Assembly (NCBI RefSeq): GCF_900111935.1
Contig: NZ_FOYN01000003.1
Span: 124,001 to 188,000, forward strand
DNA: 64,000 nucleotides
DNA from: Halorubrum sodomense
Lineage (GTDB): Archaea > Halobacteriota > Halobacteria > Halobacteriales > Haloferacaceae
Direction of reading: 5' to 3'
Shown here: positions 25,384 to 34,719 of the stretch, piece by piece
How positions within the stretch are numbered: position 1 is the stretch's first letter
Layout of the letters: the number at the start of each line of letters is the position of its first letter
Position numbers and translations under genes: made by a program
Notes under the pieces: model-generated
The model's input: the letters and a program-made list of their open reading frames with translations, nothing else
Database searches by the model: none
What the model was told of the DNA's origin: nothing

Positions 25384-26790
25384 CTAGCGCGTCGTCCGCG
25401 CGTCGCGGTCGGTCGCCTCCTGTGACGGGTGTTTGACGGTGATCTCCCGGTCCGCGCTCGGTCCGACGACCGTCCGCTCGCGGCCGTCCGGCCACCGCAC
25501 GTCCACGCGCAGCGGCTCCGCGTCCCCGAGTCCGAAGTGCGCGACCGGCTCCGTCTGACAGAGGCAGCCGCCGCCCGCGTCGATCGCTCGCCGCTGGACC
25601 CCGTCGTCGGTCTCCAGGGTGACGACGGCGCCGCGGGCCGGCGCGCCGTGCCGCGTCGTCGGACGTACCCGGAACCATCCGGCGGCCGACGCGTCGTCGT
25701 CGCCGTACGCCGTCACCGGCTGCGCGGCGACCTCGCCGTGGACGACGAGGAGCTCCAGCGCCCCGTCGCCGTCGAGGTCGGTCGCGACCGCGCCGGTACC
25801 GAACCCGTCCGGCTCCGCGGCCGCCCCGAGCGACGCCGCCTCCCAGCGCGCCGCCTCGTCGGACCCGTCGACCCGCTCGAACAGGCGGTTCTCGGCGCCG
25901 CAGACGTTGAAGAAGAGCTCCTCGCGCCCGTCGTTATCGAAGTCCGCGGCGACCACGGTCCGGACCGCTCCGACGTCGCGGAGCGCCGGCGGGGCCACGT
26001 CGTCGTACCCGCCGCCGGGCGAACAGCGCAGGAGGCGGCTCGGGGCCGCCTCGTTGCCGACCGCGAGGGCGAACGTCCCTCCTTCGTCGACGACCGCGGC
26101 GCCGCGCGTGTCGCCGGCGGGGTCCGAGAGGTCCGGTCCGCCGTCGGTCCGGACGTAGTGGCCGTCGCGGTTGCTGAACAGGCGGTTCGGCCCGCCCTCG
26201 ACGCCCGCGAACAGGTCGCCCTCGCGGGAGCGGTACGGGACCGCGAGCAGCGACCGACACCCGCCGTCCACCTCCAGCCCGACCGCCTCGGCCATGTCGG
26301 TGATCTCGCCGTCGTCACCGAGCTCGTAGAACGCGAGCGGCGCGGCGTACCCGGAGACGGCGACCCCGTATCTCCCGGTCCCCAGCCGGTCGAGCGCCGC
26401 GACCGACCGGCCGGCGCGGACGTCGAGCCGGTCGGCGTTCACCTCGCGGGCGAACACGTCGGTCCAGCGGTACCGGTCGGCCTCCAGGCGGCTCAAGAGG
26501 AGGTCGGGGTCGCCGCCGTCGACGCCGCGCGCGCAGTTGTGGACGTACACCTCCTCGCAGCCGTCGGCGTCGAGGTCGGCCGCGCACACGCCCATCCCGT
26601 GGCGCGTCCCGTCGGCGACGATGCCGCAGGCGGTGTCCGAGAAGCGGCCGTCCTCCCGGGCGTACAGCCGGTTCGGCTCGCCGTAGCCGGCGACGAAGAC
26701 GAGCGGCCCGTCGCGGCCCGGCGTCACCGCGACGCCGTACCCGCGCATCGGGCGCCCGTCGTCGACGAGCGAGGACCGCTCCGTGAACAT
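25384..26790 (-). CDS. FG-GAP/VCBS repeat protein with ASPIC/UnbV domain
   Basis: 468 residues. The protein contains several calcium-loop-like FG-GAP/VCBS repeats, such as VCAADLDADGCEEVYVHN, VVAADFDNDGREELFFNV and VATDLDGDGALELLVVHG, consistent with a beta-propeller. The C-terminal ~85 residues match the ASPIC/UnbV (CRTAC1-like) domain: APARGAVVTLETDDGVQRR, CLCQTEPVAHFGLGDAEP, VDVRWPDGRERTVVGPS. There is no signal peptide, so it is probably cytoplasmic, unlike most relatives. Upstream is a TATA-like TTCATATTCTC. Function unknown; protein-protein interaction is likely. Confidence 0.82.
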   Translation of the reverse strand: MFTERSSLVDDGRPMRGYGVAVTPGRDGPLVFVAGYGEPNRLYAREDGRFSDTACGIVADGTRHGMGVCAADLDADGCEEVYVHNCARGVDGGDPDLLLSRLEADRYRWTDVFAREVNADRLDVRAGRSVAALDRLGTGRYGVAVSGYAAPLAFYELGDDGEITDMAEAVGLEVDGGCRSLLAVPYRSREGDLFAGVEGGPNRLFSNRDGHYVRTDGGPDLSDPAGDTRGAAVVDEGGTFALAVGNEAAPSRLLRCSPGGGYDDVAPPALRDVGAVRTVVAADFDNDGREELFFNVCGAENRLFERVDGSDEAARWEAASLGAAAEPDGFGTGAVATDLDGDGALELLVVHGEVAAQPVTAYGDDDASAAGWFRVRPTTRHGAPARGAVVTLETDDGVQRRAIDAGGGCLCQTEPVAHFGLGDAEPLRVDVRWPDGRERTVVGPSADREITVKHPSQEATDRDARTTR

Positions 26791-26871
26791 GGCCGTCCGT
26801 CACCGCTCCGAGAATATGAACGCACGGGTTGGATACGACCGCGCGGCGGCGGGAGGAAATCGACGGCCGGG

Positions 26872-27852
26872 CTAGAGGTGCCGCTCGATGTACCGGTTCA
26901 CCCGCGAGACGCGCTCCGCGTCGAACGTCCAGAGGCCGCGCCAGACGCGGGGCTCCGTCTCGACCGCGAGGAGCCCGACGCCCCCCTCGATCCCCCGCAC
27001 GAGGTCGCTTCTCGGGTCGCTCTCGGCCGGGTGCGGTCCCTCCGGAGGGCGGTACACCACGAACCAGCTGTCGGTGAAGTCCGGGTCGTCCCCGGCGTGG
27101 ACGACCGCGTCGAGGTCCGTCGGGAGCTCGTCGGGGACGCCGTAGAGGTGCGTGTCGACGCCGGTGTCGGAGACGCGCTCGTACACCTCGCGCGTGCCGA
27201 CCTCGTCGTCGATTCGCGAGAGCCGCTGGAACGACGAGCGCAGGGTGCCGTCGCCGGCGGTCCACGCCGCCCGCTCGATGAACCGCGAGATGGTGATCAG
27301 GAGCAGCTTCTGCCGGTTCGACTCGGGATACCCTCGAAGCGTGAACGTCGCGTCGTCGAGGCCGCTTATCACCGACGGGAGATCGACGTCCCCCAGCGGC
27401 CGGCTCCCGGTGACGTACAGGTCGGAGTTGACGAACAGCACGGCGTCACCGAGCTCGCCGAGCGTCGAGCCGGCGACCACCTCGTCGCCCTCCATGAGCA
27501 GCACGAGGTTCTCGATGTCGTCGGGGTCGTCCCCGTCGAACGGGACGTCGTCGTGGCGGCGGAGCACGTCGACGTCGATCGACGGGGCGGGTTCGTCGCC
27601 GTCGACGACGCCGCTCGTCGTCAGCTCCCGGGCGGTCAGTCCCCCCCGTCGCTCGGGGCCGGCGACCCCGGCGCCGTCGGTCGCGGGCCGCTCGGCGTCG
27701 CCCGTCGTCATCCGGCCGTCGACCACCCGCACTGCGTCGTCGCCGAACGTGTCCACGAGCATGTTCAAAACCGGGTCCGGGTCGGTTCGGTTGACGGTGA
27801 CCACGGACCGCTCGGGGCCGTCGAAGCGATCGAGAAACTGTTCGAGTGTCAC
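26872..27852 (-). CDS. DICT sensory domain protein
   Basis: 326 residues. The first half includes MTLEQFLDRFDGPERSVVTV, and the second matches the DICT sensory domain seen with diguanylate cyclases and two-component systems (VVAGSTLGELGDAVLFVNSD, RFIERAAWTAGDGTLRSSFQ, TGVDTHLYGVPDE). In haloarchaea many such proteins stand alone and are thought to sense light or small molecules. A TATA-like CTTATGGGG lies 25-30 bases before the ATG, so the mRNA is probably leaderless. Confidence 0.78.
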   Translation of the reverse strand: MTLEQFLDRFDGPERSVVTVNRTDPDPVLNMLVDTFGDDAVRVVDGRMTTGDAERPATDGAGVAGPERRGGLTARELTTSGVVDGDEPAPSIDVDVLRRHDDVPFDGDDPDDIENLVLLMEGDEVVAGSTLGELGDAVLFVNSDLYVTGSRPLGDVDLPSVISGLDDATFTLRGYPESNRQKLLLITISRFIERAAWTAGDGTLRSSFQRLSRIDDEVGTREVYERVSDTGVDTHLYGVPDELPTDLDAVVHAGDDPDFTDSWFVVYRPPEGPHPAESDPRSDLVRGIEGGVGLLAVETEPRVWRGLWTFDAERVSRVNRYIERHL

Positions 27853-28002
27853 GTACCCCGACTGAGCGATTTCGCCCCATAAGGATTCGCGCGCAGTTAT
27901 CGGAGTTGAGAACGAACGGTGCCGACGACGGGACTGACCACGCCCGCGGGCAGCGCCCGTAGCCGTTCGGGGCCGGCGACCCCGATCGGCGGACCGGTGC
28001 CG

Positions 28003-29583
28003 CTACGCGCCGAGCGTGTCCGCCAGCAGCTGAAGCGGGTGTTCGATCTCGTAGCCGGTGCCGTGTTCCATCTGCATCGCGCAGGTCGGGCACTCCGTCA
28101 TGCCCACGTCGCCCTCCGCGTCCTCCATGTGATCGAACATCTCCGCGCCGATCTCCATCGACTTCTCGTACTTCTCCTCCTTCCAGCCGTACGTGCCGGA
28201 GATGCCCGAACAGGAGTCGCCGACGTCCTCCATCGTCACGCCGTCGACGTCGCGGAACGTCTCGACCGCCTGCCGGGAGAGCCCCTGATTGCGGGCGTGA
28301 CACGGCGCGTGGTACGCGAACGCGCGCTCGTCGTCGAGCCCGCCGGCCGCGTCGAGTTCGCCCTCGAGGTCCTCGTGGATCCGGAGGTACTCCAGCGCCT
28401 CGAAGGTGTGCTCGGCCACGTCCTCGATCCCGTGGAGGTCGAACAGCTCGGGGTACTCCTGGCGCAGCGACATCGAACAGGAGGTACAGGACGCGATCAC
28501 GTCGGCGCCCTCCCCGATGGCCTCGACGAGGTTCTCGACGTTCGTCTCCGCGTGGCGCCGGGCGTCCTTCAGCATCCCGTTCGCGAACATCGGGGTGCCA
28601 GAGCACTTCTGGGGCGGCACCATCACCTCGTAGCCGAAGTGCTCGTACACGCGGACCATGGCCTTCCCGACCTCGGGGGTGTTGTAGTTGGAGTAGCAGC
28701 CGTGGAAGTACGCCACGCGCTTGTCGGGGTTCTCCACCTGCGCGCCGCCGCGCGCCTTCCACCACTCGCGGAACGTCTCCGTGGCGAACTCGGGGAAGTC
28801 GCGCTCCTTAGGGATCCCCATCACCTTCTCCATCGCCCACCGCGCGGGCCCGAAGTTCATCGCGAACGACGCCGTCCGCGGGAACATGCTGGCGAGGCTC
28901 GCGGACGTGCGGTAGTTGGCCAATATCCGGTTCCGGACGTACTCCACCGAGAGCTTCTCCATCTGCCGCTCGACGAACTGCCCGCGGGCCTCGTTGTGCA
29001 TCTGCGAGAGCGGCACCGAGGAGGGGCAGGCGTCGTCGCAGCGCATGCAGTTCGAACAGGAGGTGATCGACTCGTCGATGTCGTGGTCCCCCTTCCGCTT
29101 GAGCCGCCACTGCTCCGGCCCCTGGAACTTCGGCCCCGGGAACTCGTCGTCGACCTCCGCCACCGGACAGGAGGTGTCGCAGCTCGTGCACTTGTAACAG
29201 GAGTCGGCCCCCTCGCGGAGGTCGAGGTCGCCGCCGGGGAACACGTCGACGGGGTCGTACGCGTCGGGGTCGAGCTCGGTCGAGTCGGTCCCGCCCGGCG
29301 CGCTCTCCGCCCCGCCCGAGGCGCTCTCGACGCCGCCGTCGGTGGCGGCGCGGTCGCTCGCGCCGCGACCGCCGCCCGCCTCGCCCTCGGGCACCTCCCC
29401 CTCGTCGGGGACGAATATCGACGGCTGCTCGTCGCGCCCCGCCTCGGGGACGCCCGGACTCGGGCTCCCGCAGCCGCAGTCCCCGCATCCCGCGCGCTCG
29501 CGGGCCGCATCGCGCCCGCCGCTCGGTCCGTTCGTCCCGTTCGAGTCCTCAGCGTCCCCGTCGTCGTCCGTGTGTCGTGTCAT
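28003..29583 (-). CDS. glpC: Anaerobic glycerol-3-phosphate dehydrogenase, subunit C
   Basis: 526 residues. Iron-sulfur electron-transfer subunit of the GlpABC membrane complex, passing electrons from glycerol-3-phosphate to quinone. Two [4Fe-4S] motifs: CYKCTSCDTSCPVA and CSNCMRCDDACPSS. Two CCG-type domains follow (HGCYSNYNTPEVGKAMVRVY, CSGTPMFANG, CTSCSMSL; then HAPCHARNQGLS, DSCSGISGTYGWKEEKYEKS, CPTCAMQME). An N-terminal ~95-residue tail with CGDCGCGS plus acidic residues is extra relative to bacteria. The ATG overlaps the glpB stop (ATGA). Confidence 0.94.
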   Translation of the reverse strand: MTRHTDDDGDAEDSNGTNGPSGGRDAARERAGCGDCGCGSPSPGVPEAGRDEQPSIFVPDEGEVPEGEAGGGRGASDRAATDGGVESASGGAESAPGGTDSTELDPDAYDPVDVFPGGDLDLREGADSCYKCTSCDTSCPVAEVDDEFPGPKFQGPEQWRLKRKGDHDIDESITSCSNCMRCDDACPSSVPLSQMHNEARGQFVERQMEKLSVEYVRNRILANYRTSASLASMFPRTASFAMNFGPARWAMEKVMGIPKERDFPEFATETFREWWKARGGAQVENPDKRVAYFHGCYSNYNTPEVGKAMVRVYEHFGYEVMVPPQKCSGTPMFANGMLKDARRHAETNVENLVEAIGEGADVIASCTSCSMSLRQEYPELFDLHGIEDVAEHTFEALEYLRIHEDLEGELDAAGGLDDERAFAYHAPCHARNQGLSRQAVETFRDVDGVTMEDVGDSCSGISGTYGWKEEKYEKSMEIGAEMFDHMEDAEGDVGMTECPTCAMQMEHGTGYEIEHPLQLLADTLGA

Positions 29584-30959
29584 TGGCTCGCCTCCGTCGC
29601 CGCCCGCCGCCCGGCCACGAGGCCGGTCGCGAGCGACACCCCGCTCGCGGACTTCTCCCGCGCCGCGTCCGCGCCGCCGACGACGCCGCCGGCCGCGAAC
29701 ACGTTCTCGTACTGTACCTCGCCGTCGGCGTCCGTGGGCCGACACCGCCCGTCGGGCCGGACCCCGAACCGGGCGTACGGCTGATCGCCGAACGCGTCGT
29801 CGACGAACCACTCGTACCGGTCGTCGGGCTGGTCGACGTACAGGTCGAAGACCGGCTCGCGGACGCCCTCGCGGTCGGAGTCGAGCCCCTTGCCGACCAG
29901 CCCGCCGGTCGCCAGCACGAACGCGTCCGCGCCGTACGGCGCCGTCCGCCCCTTCCGGTCGACCGCGACCGATTCCACCCGGCCGTCGCTCGCGGACTCG
30001 ACGCCGACCACGGGGTTGCCGGTCTCGAACCGGACGCCCTCGGCGTCGAGCGCGTCGAACAGCCGGTCCTCTAAGCGGAGGCCCGGAAGGCTCGGCGGCC
30101 CCATCGGAATCTCGAACACGTCGGCGCCGAGCCGGTCCGCGAGCTCCGCGCGGACCTCGTCGCCCTCGTCGTCGCCGAGGAACGCCGGGAAGCCGACGCG
30201 CTCGACGCGGTCGACCCCGCCCTCCTCGTCAACGACGTCGTGGAGGTGCGGCGCGACCGCCTTCGCCAGCGCCTCGCGCGCCGGTACGCCGTCGATGGCC
30301 TCGTCGTGGTCGAGCGCCTTCGCGAGCCGGGTGATCTTCGCGTCGGCGCGGAACGCCTCCGCGAACTCGACCTCGGTCCCCGCGGCGTCGAACGGGACGC
30401 CCGCGGCCTCCAGCCGGCCCGCGAAGGCGCGCGCGTCGTACTCGGTGAGCGACCGGAACCCGACGATCAGCATCGGCCGGTCGTCGCTGGCCAGCCCGGC
30501 CTCCGCGGCCGCCGGGTACCGCGCCGTCGGCTTCACCGCGCCGCCGAACGTCGGAACGAGGGCGTTGCGCTCGGTGTGGCCCCCGCGGTACGCGTCGCCC
30601 GCGAGGTCGTCGAACAGGTCGAGCCCCTCGCGGAGCGCGTCGCTCCCCACGATCCGGTAGGGATGGCTCTCGGGGAGTCGGTCGATTCCCTCGAACGGGT
30701 CCGCGAGCGGTCCCTCCGGGTCCGGCCACTCGTCGCGGTCGAGTTCGCGCCCCGCGGTCGGCGGCCCGTCGCGGAGCGGCTTGGCGGGTTCGGTCGCCGG
30801 GACGTAGCCGAGCGCGTCGATCAGCCCGGACGCTTGCCGCAGCGTGCTCGCCTTGTGGGAGACGAGCCGCACGTCCGCGCCCTCGCGGGCGGCCGACACC
30901 GCGGCCGTGACCGCGGCGAGCCCGCCGCCGACCACGAGGACGTCGCTGTTAATCGCCAT
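29580..30959 (-). CDS. glpB: Anaerobic glycerol-3-phosphate dehydrogenase, subunit B
   Basis: 459 residues, flavoprotein subunit of GlpABC. FAD-binding Rossmann start VLVVGGGLAAVTAAVSAARE, then RLVSHKASTLRQASGLIDAL. Other stretches: GVRFETGNPVVGVESASDGR and DAFVLATGGLVGKGLDSDRE; C-terminal FAD site NVFAAGGVVGG. Start and stop both overlap neighbours (ATGA), so glpA-glpB-glpC are tightly coupled. Confidence 0.93.
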   Translation of the reverse strand: MAINSDVLVVGGGLAAVTAAVSAAREGADVRLVSHKASTLRQASGLIDALGYVPATEPAKPLRDGPPTAGRELDRDEWPDPEGPLADPFEGIDRLPESHPYRIVGSDALREGLDLFDDLAGDAYRGGHTERNALVPTFGGAVKPTARYPAAAEAGLASDDRPMLIVGFRSLTEYDARAFAGRLEAAGVPFDAAGTEVEFAEAFRADAKITRLAKALDHDEAIDGVPAREALAKAVAPHLHDVVDEEGGVDRVERVGFPAFLGDDEGDEVRAELADRLGADVFEIPMGPPSLPGLRLEDRLFDALDAEGVRFETGNPVVGVESASDGRVESVAVDRKGRTAPYGADAFVLATGGLVGKGLDSDREGVREPVFDLYVDQPDDRYEWFVDDAFGDQPYARFGVRPDGRCRPTDADGEVQYENVFAAGGVVGGADAAREKSASGVSLATGLVAGRRAATEASQ

Positions 30960-32800
30960 CAGCGACCTCCGCCGTCGGTGGTCGCGTCGCCGTTTGCGCG
31001 CCCACCGTTAGTGGTCGCGTCGCCGTTTGCGCGCCCACCGTTAGTGGTCGCGTCGCCGTTGGCGCGCCCACCGTCGGCCGCCGCGGTCCCCGTTTCTCCG
31101 CTCGAACCGTCGGCGCCGGGCGAGCCGGCGTCGGCGCCCGCGTCGAACGCGCCGAAGTCGACTTCCTCGTCCAGGCTCGCGGGGTCGCCGTCGCGGTTCA
31201 TCGTCGTCGCGTGGAGCATGTGGTTCAACATCGCCTGCGAGAGCTGCTCGCCCCACAGCGCGTGGCGCTGGCCCTTCCAGCGCTCCTGGTACAGCTCGTC
31301 CTCGGCGTCGCGGACGACGGGCTCGGGGTACTCCTCGGCGAGCTCCGCGGCGATCCGGTGGGTACAGAAGCCGCCCTGACAGTTCCCCATCGAGGCGCGG
31401 GTCCGCAGCCGGACCGCGTTGAGGTCGGAGCCGGCCTCGCCGATCGCGTCCTGGACCTCCGCGCGCGTCACGCTCTCGCAGTTGCAGACGATCGGGTTCG
31501 GGTCGTACTCGTCGAGCACGTCGTCGGCCCGGGAGCCGAGCCGCTGGCCCGAGCGCCGCGCGACCGGCGAGCGCAGCCCGAACTCGTCCATCAGCTCCGC
31601 CATGCGCGCCTCGCTCTCCGAGCCCGGCAGCGGCGCCTCCGCGGTGTCGCAGGTCGCCTCGTGGCCGAGCGTCTCGCAGACGTGGTCGGAGATGGACTCG
31701 GCCATCATCCGGTAGGTGGTGAGCTTCCCGCCGACGATGGTGGTCATTCCCGGCAGGTCGTCGCGGTCGCCGTGGTCGAGGAGGAAGTAGTCGCGCGTGA
31801 TGTCCGTCGGGTCCTCCGTGCCCGTCCCCGGGGGCTCGTAGAGGGGCCGGACGCCCCAGAACGAGCGGAGCGTCCGCGCGTCCTCGAGCGCGGGCACGAG
31901 CTCCGAGAGGGTCTCGATCATCAGGTCCACCTCCCACTCCTCTTCGGGGTAGTCCTCGGGGTCGTCGACCTCCTCGTCGGTCGTGCCGAGGATACAGGCC
32001 GTCTCGTGGGGGACGATGATGTCGGCGTCGCCCTTCGGCCGGCAGCGGTTGACCACGGTGTCGACCTGCCGGGTGTTCATCACCGTCATCACGCCCTTCG
32101 AGGGACGGACCTCCACGTCGACGCCCGCCATCTCGCCGACGTTGCCCGCCCACGCGCCGGTCGCGTTCACGACGTGGCGCGCGCGGATCTCCTCGGTCGT
32201 CCCCGGCTCGCGGTGGACCCGCTTGCCGGGGCCGGTCTCGTGTTCGACCTCGACGCCGACGACCGCGCCGTCCTCGACGAGCACGTCGGTCACCGGCGCG
32301 TGCGTCTCGATCCGCGCGCCGTGCTCGCGGGCGTCGGCGGCGTTGGAGACGCAGAGCCGGAAGGGGTCGACCGCGCCGTCGGGCAAGGCGATCGCCTTCT
32401 CGACGTCTCGCGCGAGGTACGGCTCGCGGCGCCGCGCCTCCTCGCCGTCGATCACCTCGACGGGGATGTCACACGCCTTACACCCCTCCAGCTTCTCCTG
32501 GAAGTACTCCTCGGAGTCCTCGGGTCGCTTGACGAACATTCCGCCCGTCTCCTCGACGCAGTGCGCCGCGATGTCGCGGAGGACGCGGTTCTCCTCGATG
32601 CACTCCTTCGCGCTCTTCTGATCCGAGACCGCGTAGCGGCCCCCGCTGTGGAGGAGCCCGTGCATCCGCCCGGTCGTGCCGTGCGTCAGGTTCCCCTTCT
32701 CGACGAGGACCGCGTCGAGCCCGCGCCGCGCCAGGTCCCTGACGACGCCGCACCCCGTCGACCCCCCACCGACGACGACGACGTCCACTTGTCTGTCCAT
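30959..32800 (-). CDS. glpA: Anaerobic glycerol-3-phosphate dehydrogenase, subunit A
   Basis: 613 residues, catalytic FAD subunit oxidising sn-glycerol-3-phosphate to DHAP. Rossmann motif [40 protein letters not shown]; conserved [40 protein letters not shown] and [24 protein letters not shown]-like [2Fe-2S] domain follows ([29 protein letters not shown]). The last ~40 residues hold three copies of an 11-residue Ala/Thr/Asn/Gly-rich repeat. The ATG at 32800 is preferred over an upstream start because it begins eight residues before the Rossmann fold. First gene of glpABC, divergent from glpK. Confidence 0.95.
   Translation of the reverse strand: MDRQVDVVVVGGGSTGCGVVRDLARRGLDAVLVEKGNLTHGTTGRMHGLLHSGGRYAVSDQKSAKECIEENRVLRDIAAHCVEETGGMFVKRPEDSEEYFQEKLEGCKACDIPVEVIDGEEARRREPYLARDVEKAIALPDGAVDPFRLCVSNAADAREHGARIETHAPVTDVLVEDGAVVGVEVEHETGPGKRVHREPGTTEEIRARHVVNATGAWAGNVGEMAGVDVEVRPSKGVMTVMNTRQVDTVVNRCRPKGDADIIVPHETACILGTTDEEVDDPEDYPEEEWEVDLMIETLSELVPALEDARTLRSFWGVRPLYEPPGTGTEDPTDITRDYFLLDHGDRDDLPGMTTIVGGKLTTYRMMAESISDHVCETLGHEATCDTAEAPLPGSESEARMAELMDEFGLRSPVARRSGQRLGSRADDVLDEYDPNPIVCNCESVTRAEVQDAIGEAGSDLNAVRLRTRASMGNCQGGFCTHRIAAELAEEYPEPVVRDAEDELYQERWKGQRHALWGEQLSQAMLNHMLHATTMNRDGDPASLDEEVDFGAFDAGADAGSPGADGSSGETGTAAADGGRANGDATTNGGRANGDATTNGGRANGDATTDGGGR
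30978..31076. repeat. Three exact-to-near 33-bp repeats in the glpA 3' end
   Basis: Units begin GTGGTCGCGTCGCCGTT at 30978, 31011 and 31044. They are in frame and encode an 11-residue [10 protein letters not shown]/Asp-Gly unit. The third unit has small changes. The likely cause is replication slippage; the protein tail is flexible and variable. Confidence 0.9.
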
Positions 32801-33180
32801 GGGAGGTCCTTGGACCCCGACCACTTTACTTTACCTCCCGGCGCACTTCGATCATAACTATCAGGGACGTTCAAGTAGTGTAATCGCTGCCAATGCCGGT
32901 GTGTTTATATACTACACTTTTTCACTCACGCCGATATCCGGATTTTAACAGGAAGATTATTATGGTAGTACATTATGTTCACGATTGGCGTGGTAGCTTC
33001 CGTGAAGATATGTCGGGACGGCGTCGATACGCCTCTCGGCCGCCCCGAGTCGGCTCCGGACGGGCCTGGCTCGGCGGACGCGAAATGCGGCAGCGAACGC
33101 GGCGCCGAGGTCGCGCTCGACGACGAGCGCGACCCGGTCACCGCCGCGCACGGACCAGCGCCACAGGAGGGATCCACAAC
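32801..33180. promoter_or_regulatory. Divergent glpA/glpK control region
   Basis: About 380 bases without a gene, the most AT-rich part of the window from 32840 to 33000. On the minus strand AGTTATGATC (about 32851-32860) suits the glpA start. On the plus strand GTTTATATAC (32908-32917) is a strong TATA box. The short inverted elements AGTGTA (32876-32881) and TACACT (32916-32921) flank it. ATTATTATGG lies at about 32956-32965. If transcription begins near 32940 the glpK leader is ~240 bases, unusually long for a haloarchaeon. In Haloferax, a DeoR-type GlpR controls sugar and glycerol genes; a site for it is plausible but not identifiable here. Confidence 0.5.
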
Positions 33181-34719
33181 ATGACACAGTACGTCGGTGC
33201 GATAGACCAGGGGACGACCGGGACCCGATTCATGGTGTTCGACCATGCGGGGCAGGTCGTCGCGAACGCTTACGAACAGCACGAACAGATCTACCCGAAC
33301 CCGGGCTGGGTCGAACACGACCCGATCGAGATCTGGGAGAACACCCAGCAGGTCGTCCTCGACGGCCTCGCGGACGCCGGCCTCGACGCCGACCAGCTCG
33401 AGGCGATCGGCATCACGAACCAGCGCGAGACGACGATCGTGTGGGACAAAGACTCCGGGAAGCCGGTCCACAACGCTCTCGTGTGGCAGGACCGCCGGAC
33501 GACCGACCGGGTCGAGGAGCTTCAGGAAGCGGACAGAGTCGAGGACATCCGCGAGAAGACCGGCCTCGAGGCCGACGCGTACTTCTCCGCGACCAAGACC
33601 GAGTGGATTCTCGACAACGCCGAGCCGCTCAAGATGCAGAGCTCGCGCGGCGGCGACCTCCGCGACCGCGCCCGCGAGGGCGAACTCGTGATGGGGACGA
33701 TCGACGCGTGGCTCATCTACAACCTCACGGGCAACCATATCACGGACGTCACCAACGCCTCCCGGACGATGCTGTACAACATCCGGGAGATGGAGTGGGA
33801 CGACGAGCTCTTAGCGGAGTTCGACGTACCGAAGGAGATGGTGCCCGAGGTGCGCCCCTCCTCCGACGAGGACTACTACGGCCACACCGACCCCGACGGC
33901 TTCCTCGGCGAGGAGGTCCCGGTCGCCGGCGCCTTGGGCGACCAGCAGGCCGCGCTGTTCGGGCAGACCTGCTTCGACGAGGGGGACGCGAAGAACACCT
34001 ACGGCACCGGCTCGTTCTACCTGATGAACACCGGGACCGACGCCGTCGAGTCCGACCACGGACTGCTGACGACGATCGGGTTCCAGATGTCCGGCGAGCC
34101 CGTCCAGTACGCGCTTGAGGGCTCCATCTTCATCACCGGTGCCGCCATCGAGTGGCTCGAAGACGTCGACCTCATCAACAACGCGGCACAGACCGCGGAG
34201 CTCGCGCGCTCGGTCGACTCGACCGACGGCGTCTACATGGTCCCGGCGTTCACCGGGCTCGGCGCCCCGCACTGGGACGGTCGCGCCCGCGGCACCATCG
34301 TCGGGATGACCCGCGGGACAAGCAAGGAGCACATCGTGCGGGCGACGCTCGAGTCGATCGCCTACCAGACCCGCGACATCGCCGAGGCCATGGAGGCCGA
34401 CTCCGGCGTGGAGACCACGACGCTCCGCGTCGACGGCGGCGCGGTGAAGAACAACTTCCTCTGTCAGCTCCAGTCCGACATCATCCAGACCGAGATCGCG
34501 CGACCGGAGGTCGACGAGACGACCGCGCTCGGCTCGGCGTACGCCGCCGGCCTCGCCGTCGGCTACTGGGACAACGTCGACGAGCTGCGCGACAACTGGC
34601 AGGTCGACCGCGAGTTCACGCCCGAGAAGTCGCAGGGCGAGGTCGACAAGCTGTACGGCCGCTGGGACGACGCGGTCGAGCGCTCGAAGAACTGGGCGAT
34701 CGACGAGGAGGACGAGTAA
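33181..34719 (+). CDS. glpK: Glycerol kinase
   Basis: ATP-dependent phosphorylation of glycerol, the first step of glycerol use. 512 residues, FGGY family. QYVGAIDQGTTGTRFMVFDH at the N-terminus, ITNQRETTIVWDKDSGKPVH, the NTYGTGSFYLMNTGTD loop, GLGAPHWDGRARGTIVGMTR and LRVDGGAVKNNFLCQLQSDI near the C-terminus. The ATG at 33181 gives the standard N-terminus; an open frame runs 96 codons upstream but has no similarity. The downstream glpX starts immediately after the stop codon. Confidence 0.96.
   Translation: MTQYVGAIDQGTTGTRFMVFDHAGQVVANAYEQHEQIYPNPGWVEHDPIEIWENTQQVVLDGLADAGLDADQLEAIGITNQRETTIVWDKDSGKPVHNALVWQDRRTTDRVEELQEADRVEDIREKTGLEADAYFSATKTEWILDNAEPLKMQSSRGGDLRDRAREGELVMGTIDAWLIYNLTGNHITDVTNASRTMLYNIREMEWDDELLAEFDVPKEMVPEVRPSSDEDYYGHTDPDGFLGEEVPVAGALGDQQAALFGQTCFDEGDAKNTYGTGSFYLMNTGTDAVESDHGLLTTIGFQMSGEPVQYALEGSIFITGAAIEWLEDVDLINNAAQTAELARSVDSTDGVYMVPAFTGLGAPHWDGRARGTIVGMTRGTSKEHIVRATLESIAYQTRDIAEAMEADSGVETTTLRVDGGAVKNNFLCQLQSDIIQTEIARPEVDETTALGSAYAAGLAVGYWDNVDELRDNWQVDREFTPEKSQGEVDKLYGRWDDAVERSKNWAIDEEDE

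Noticed and set aside
25429-27882. 817-codon plus-strand frame across the FG-GAP and DICT genes
   Set aside because: Arg/Val-rich without recognisable domains, and it spans two well-supported genes and the gap between them.
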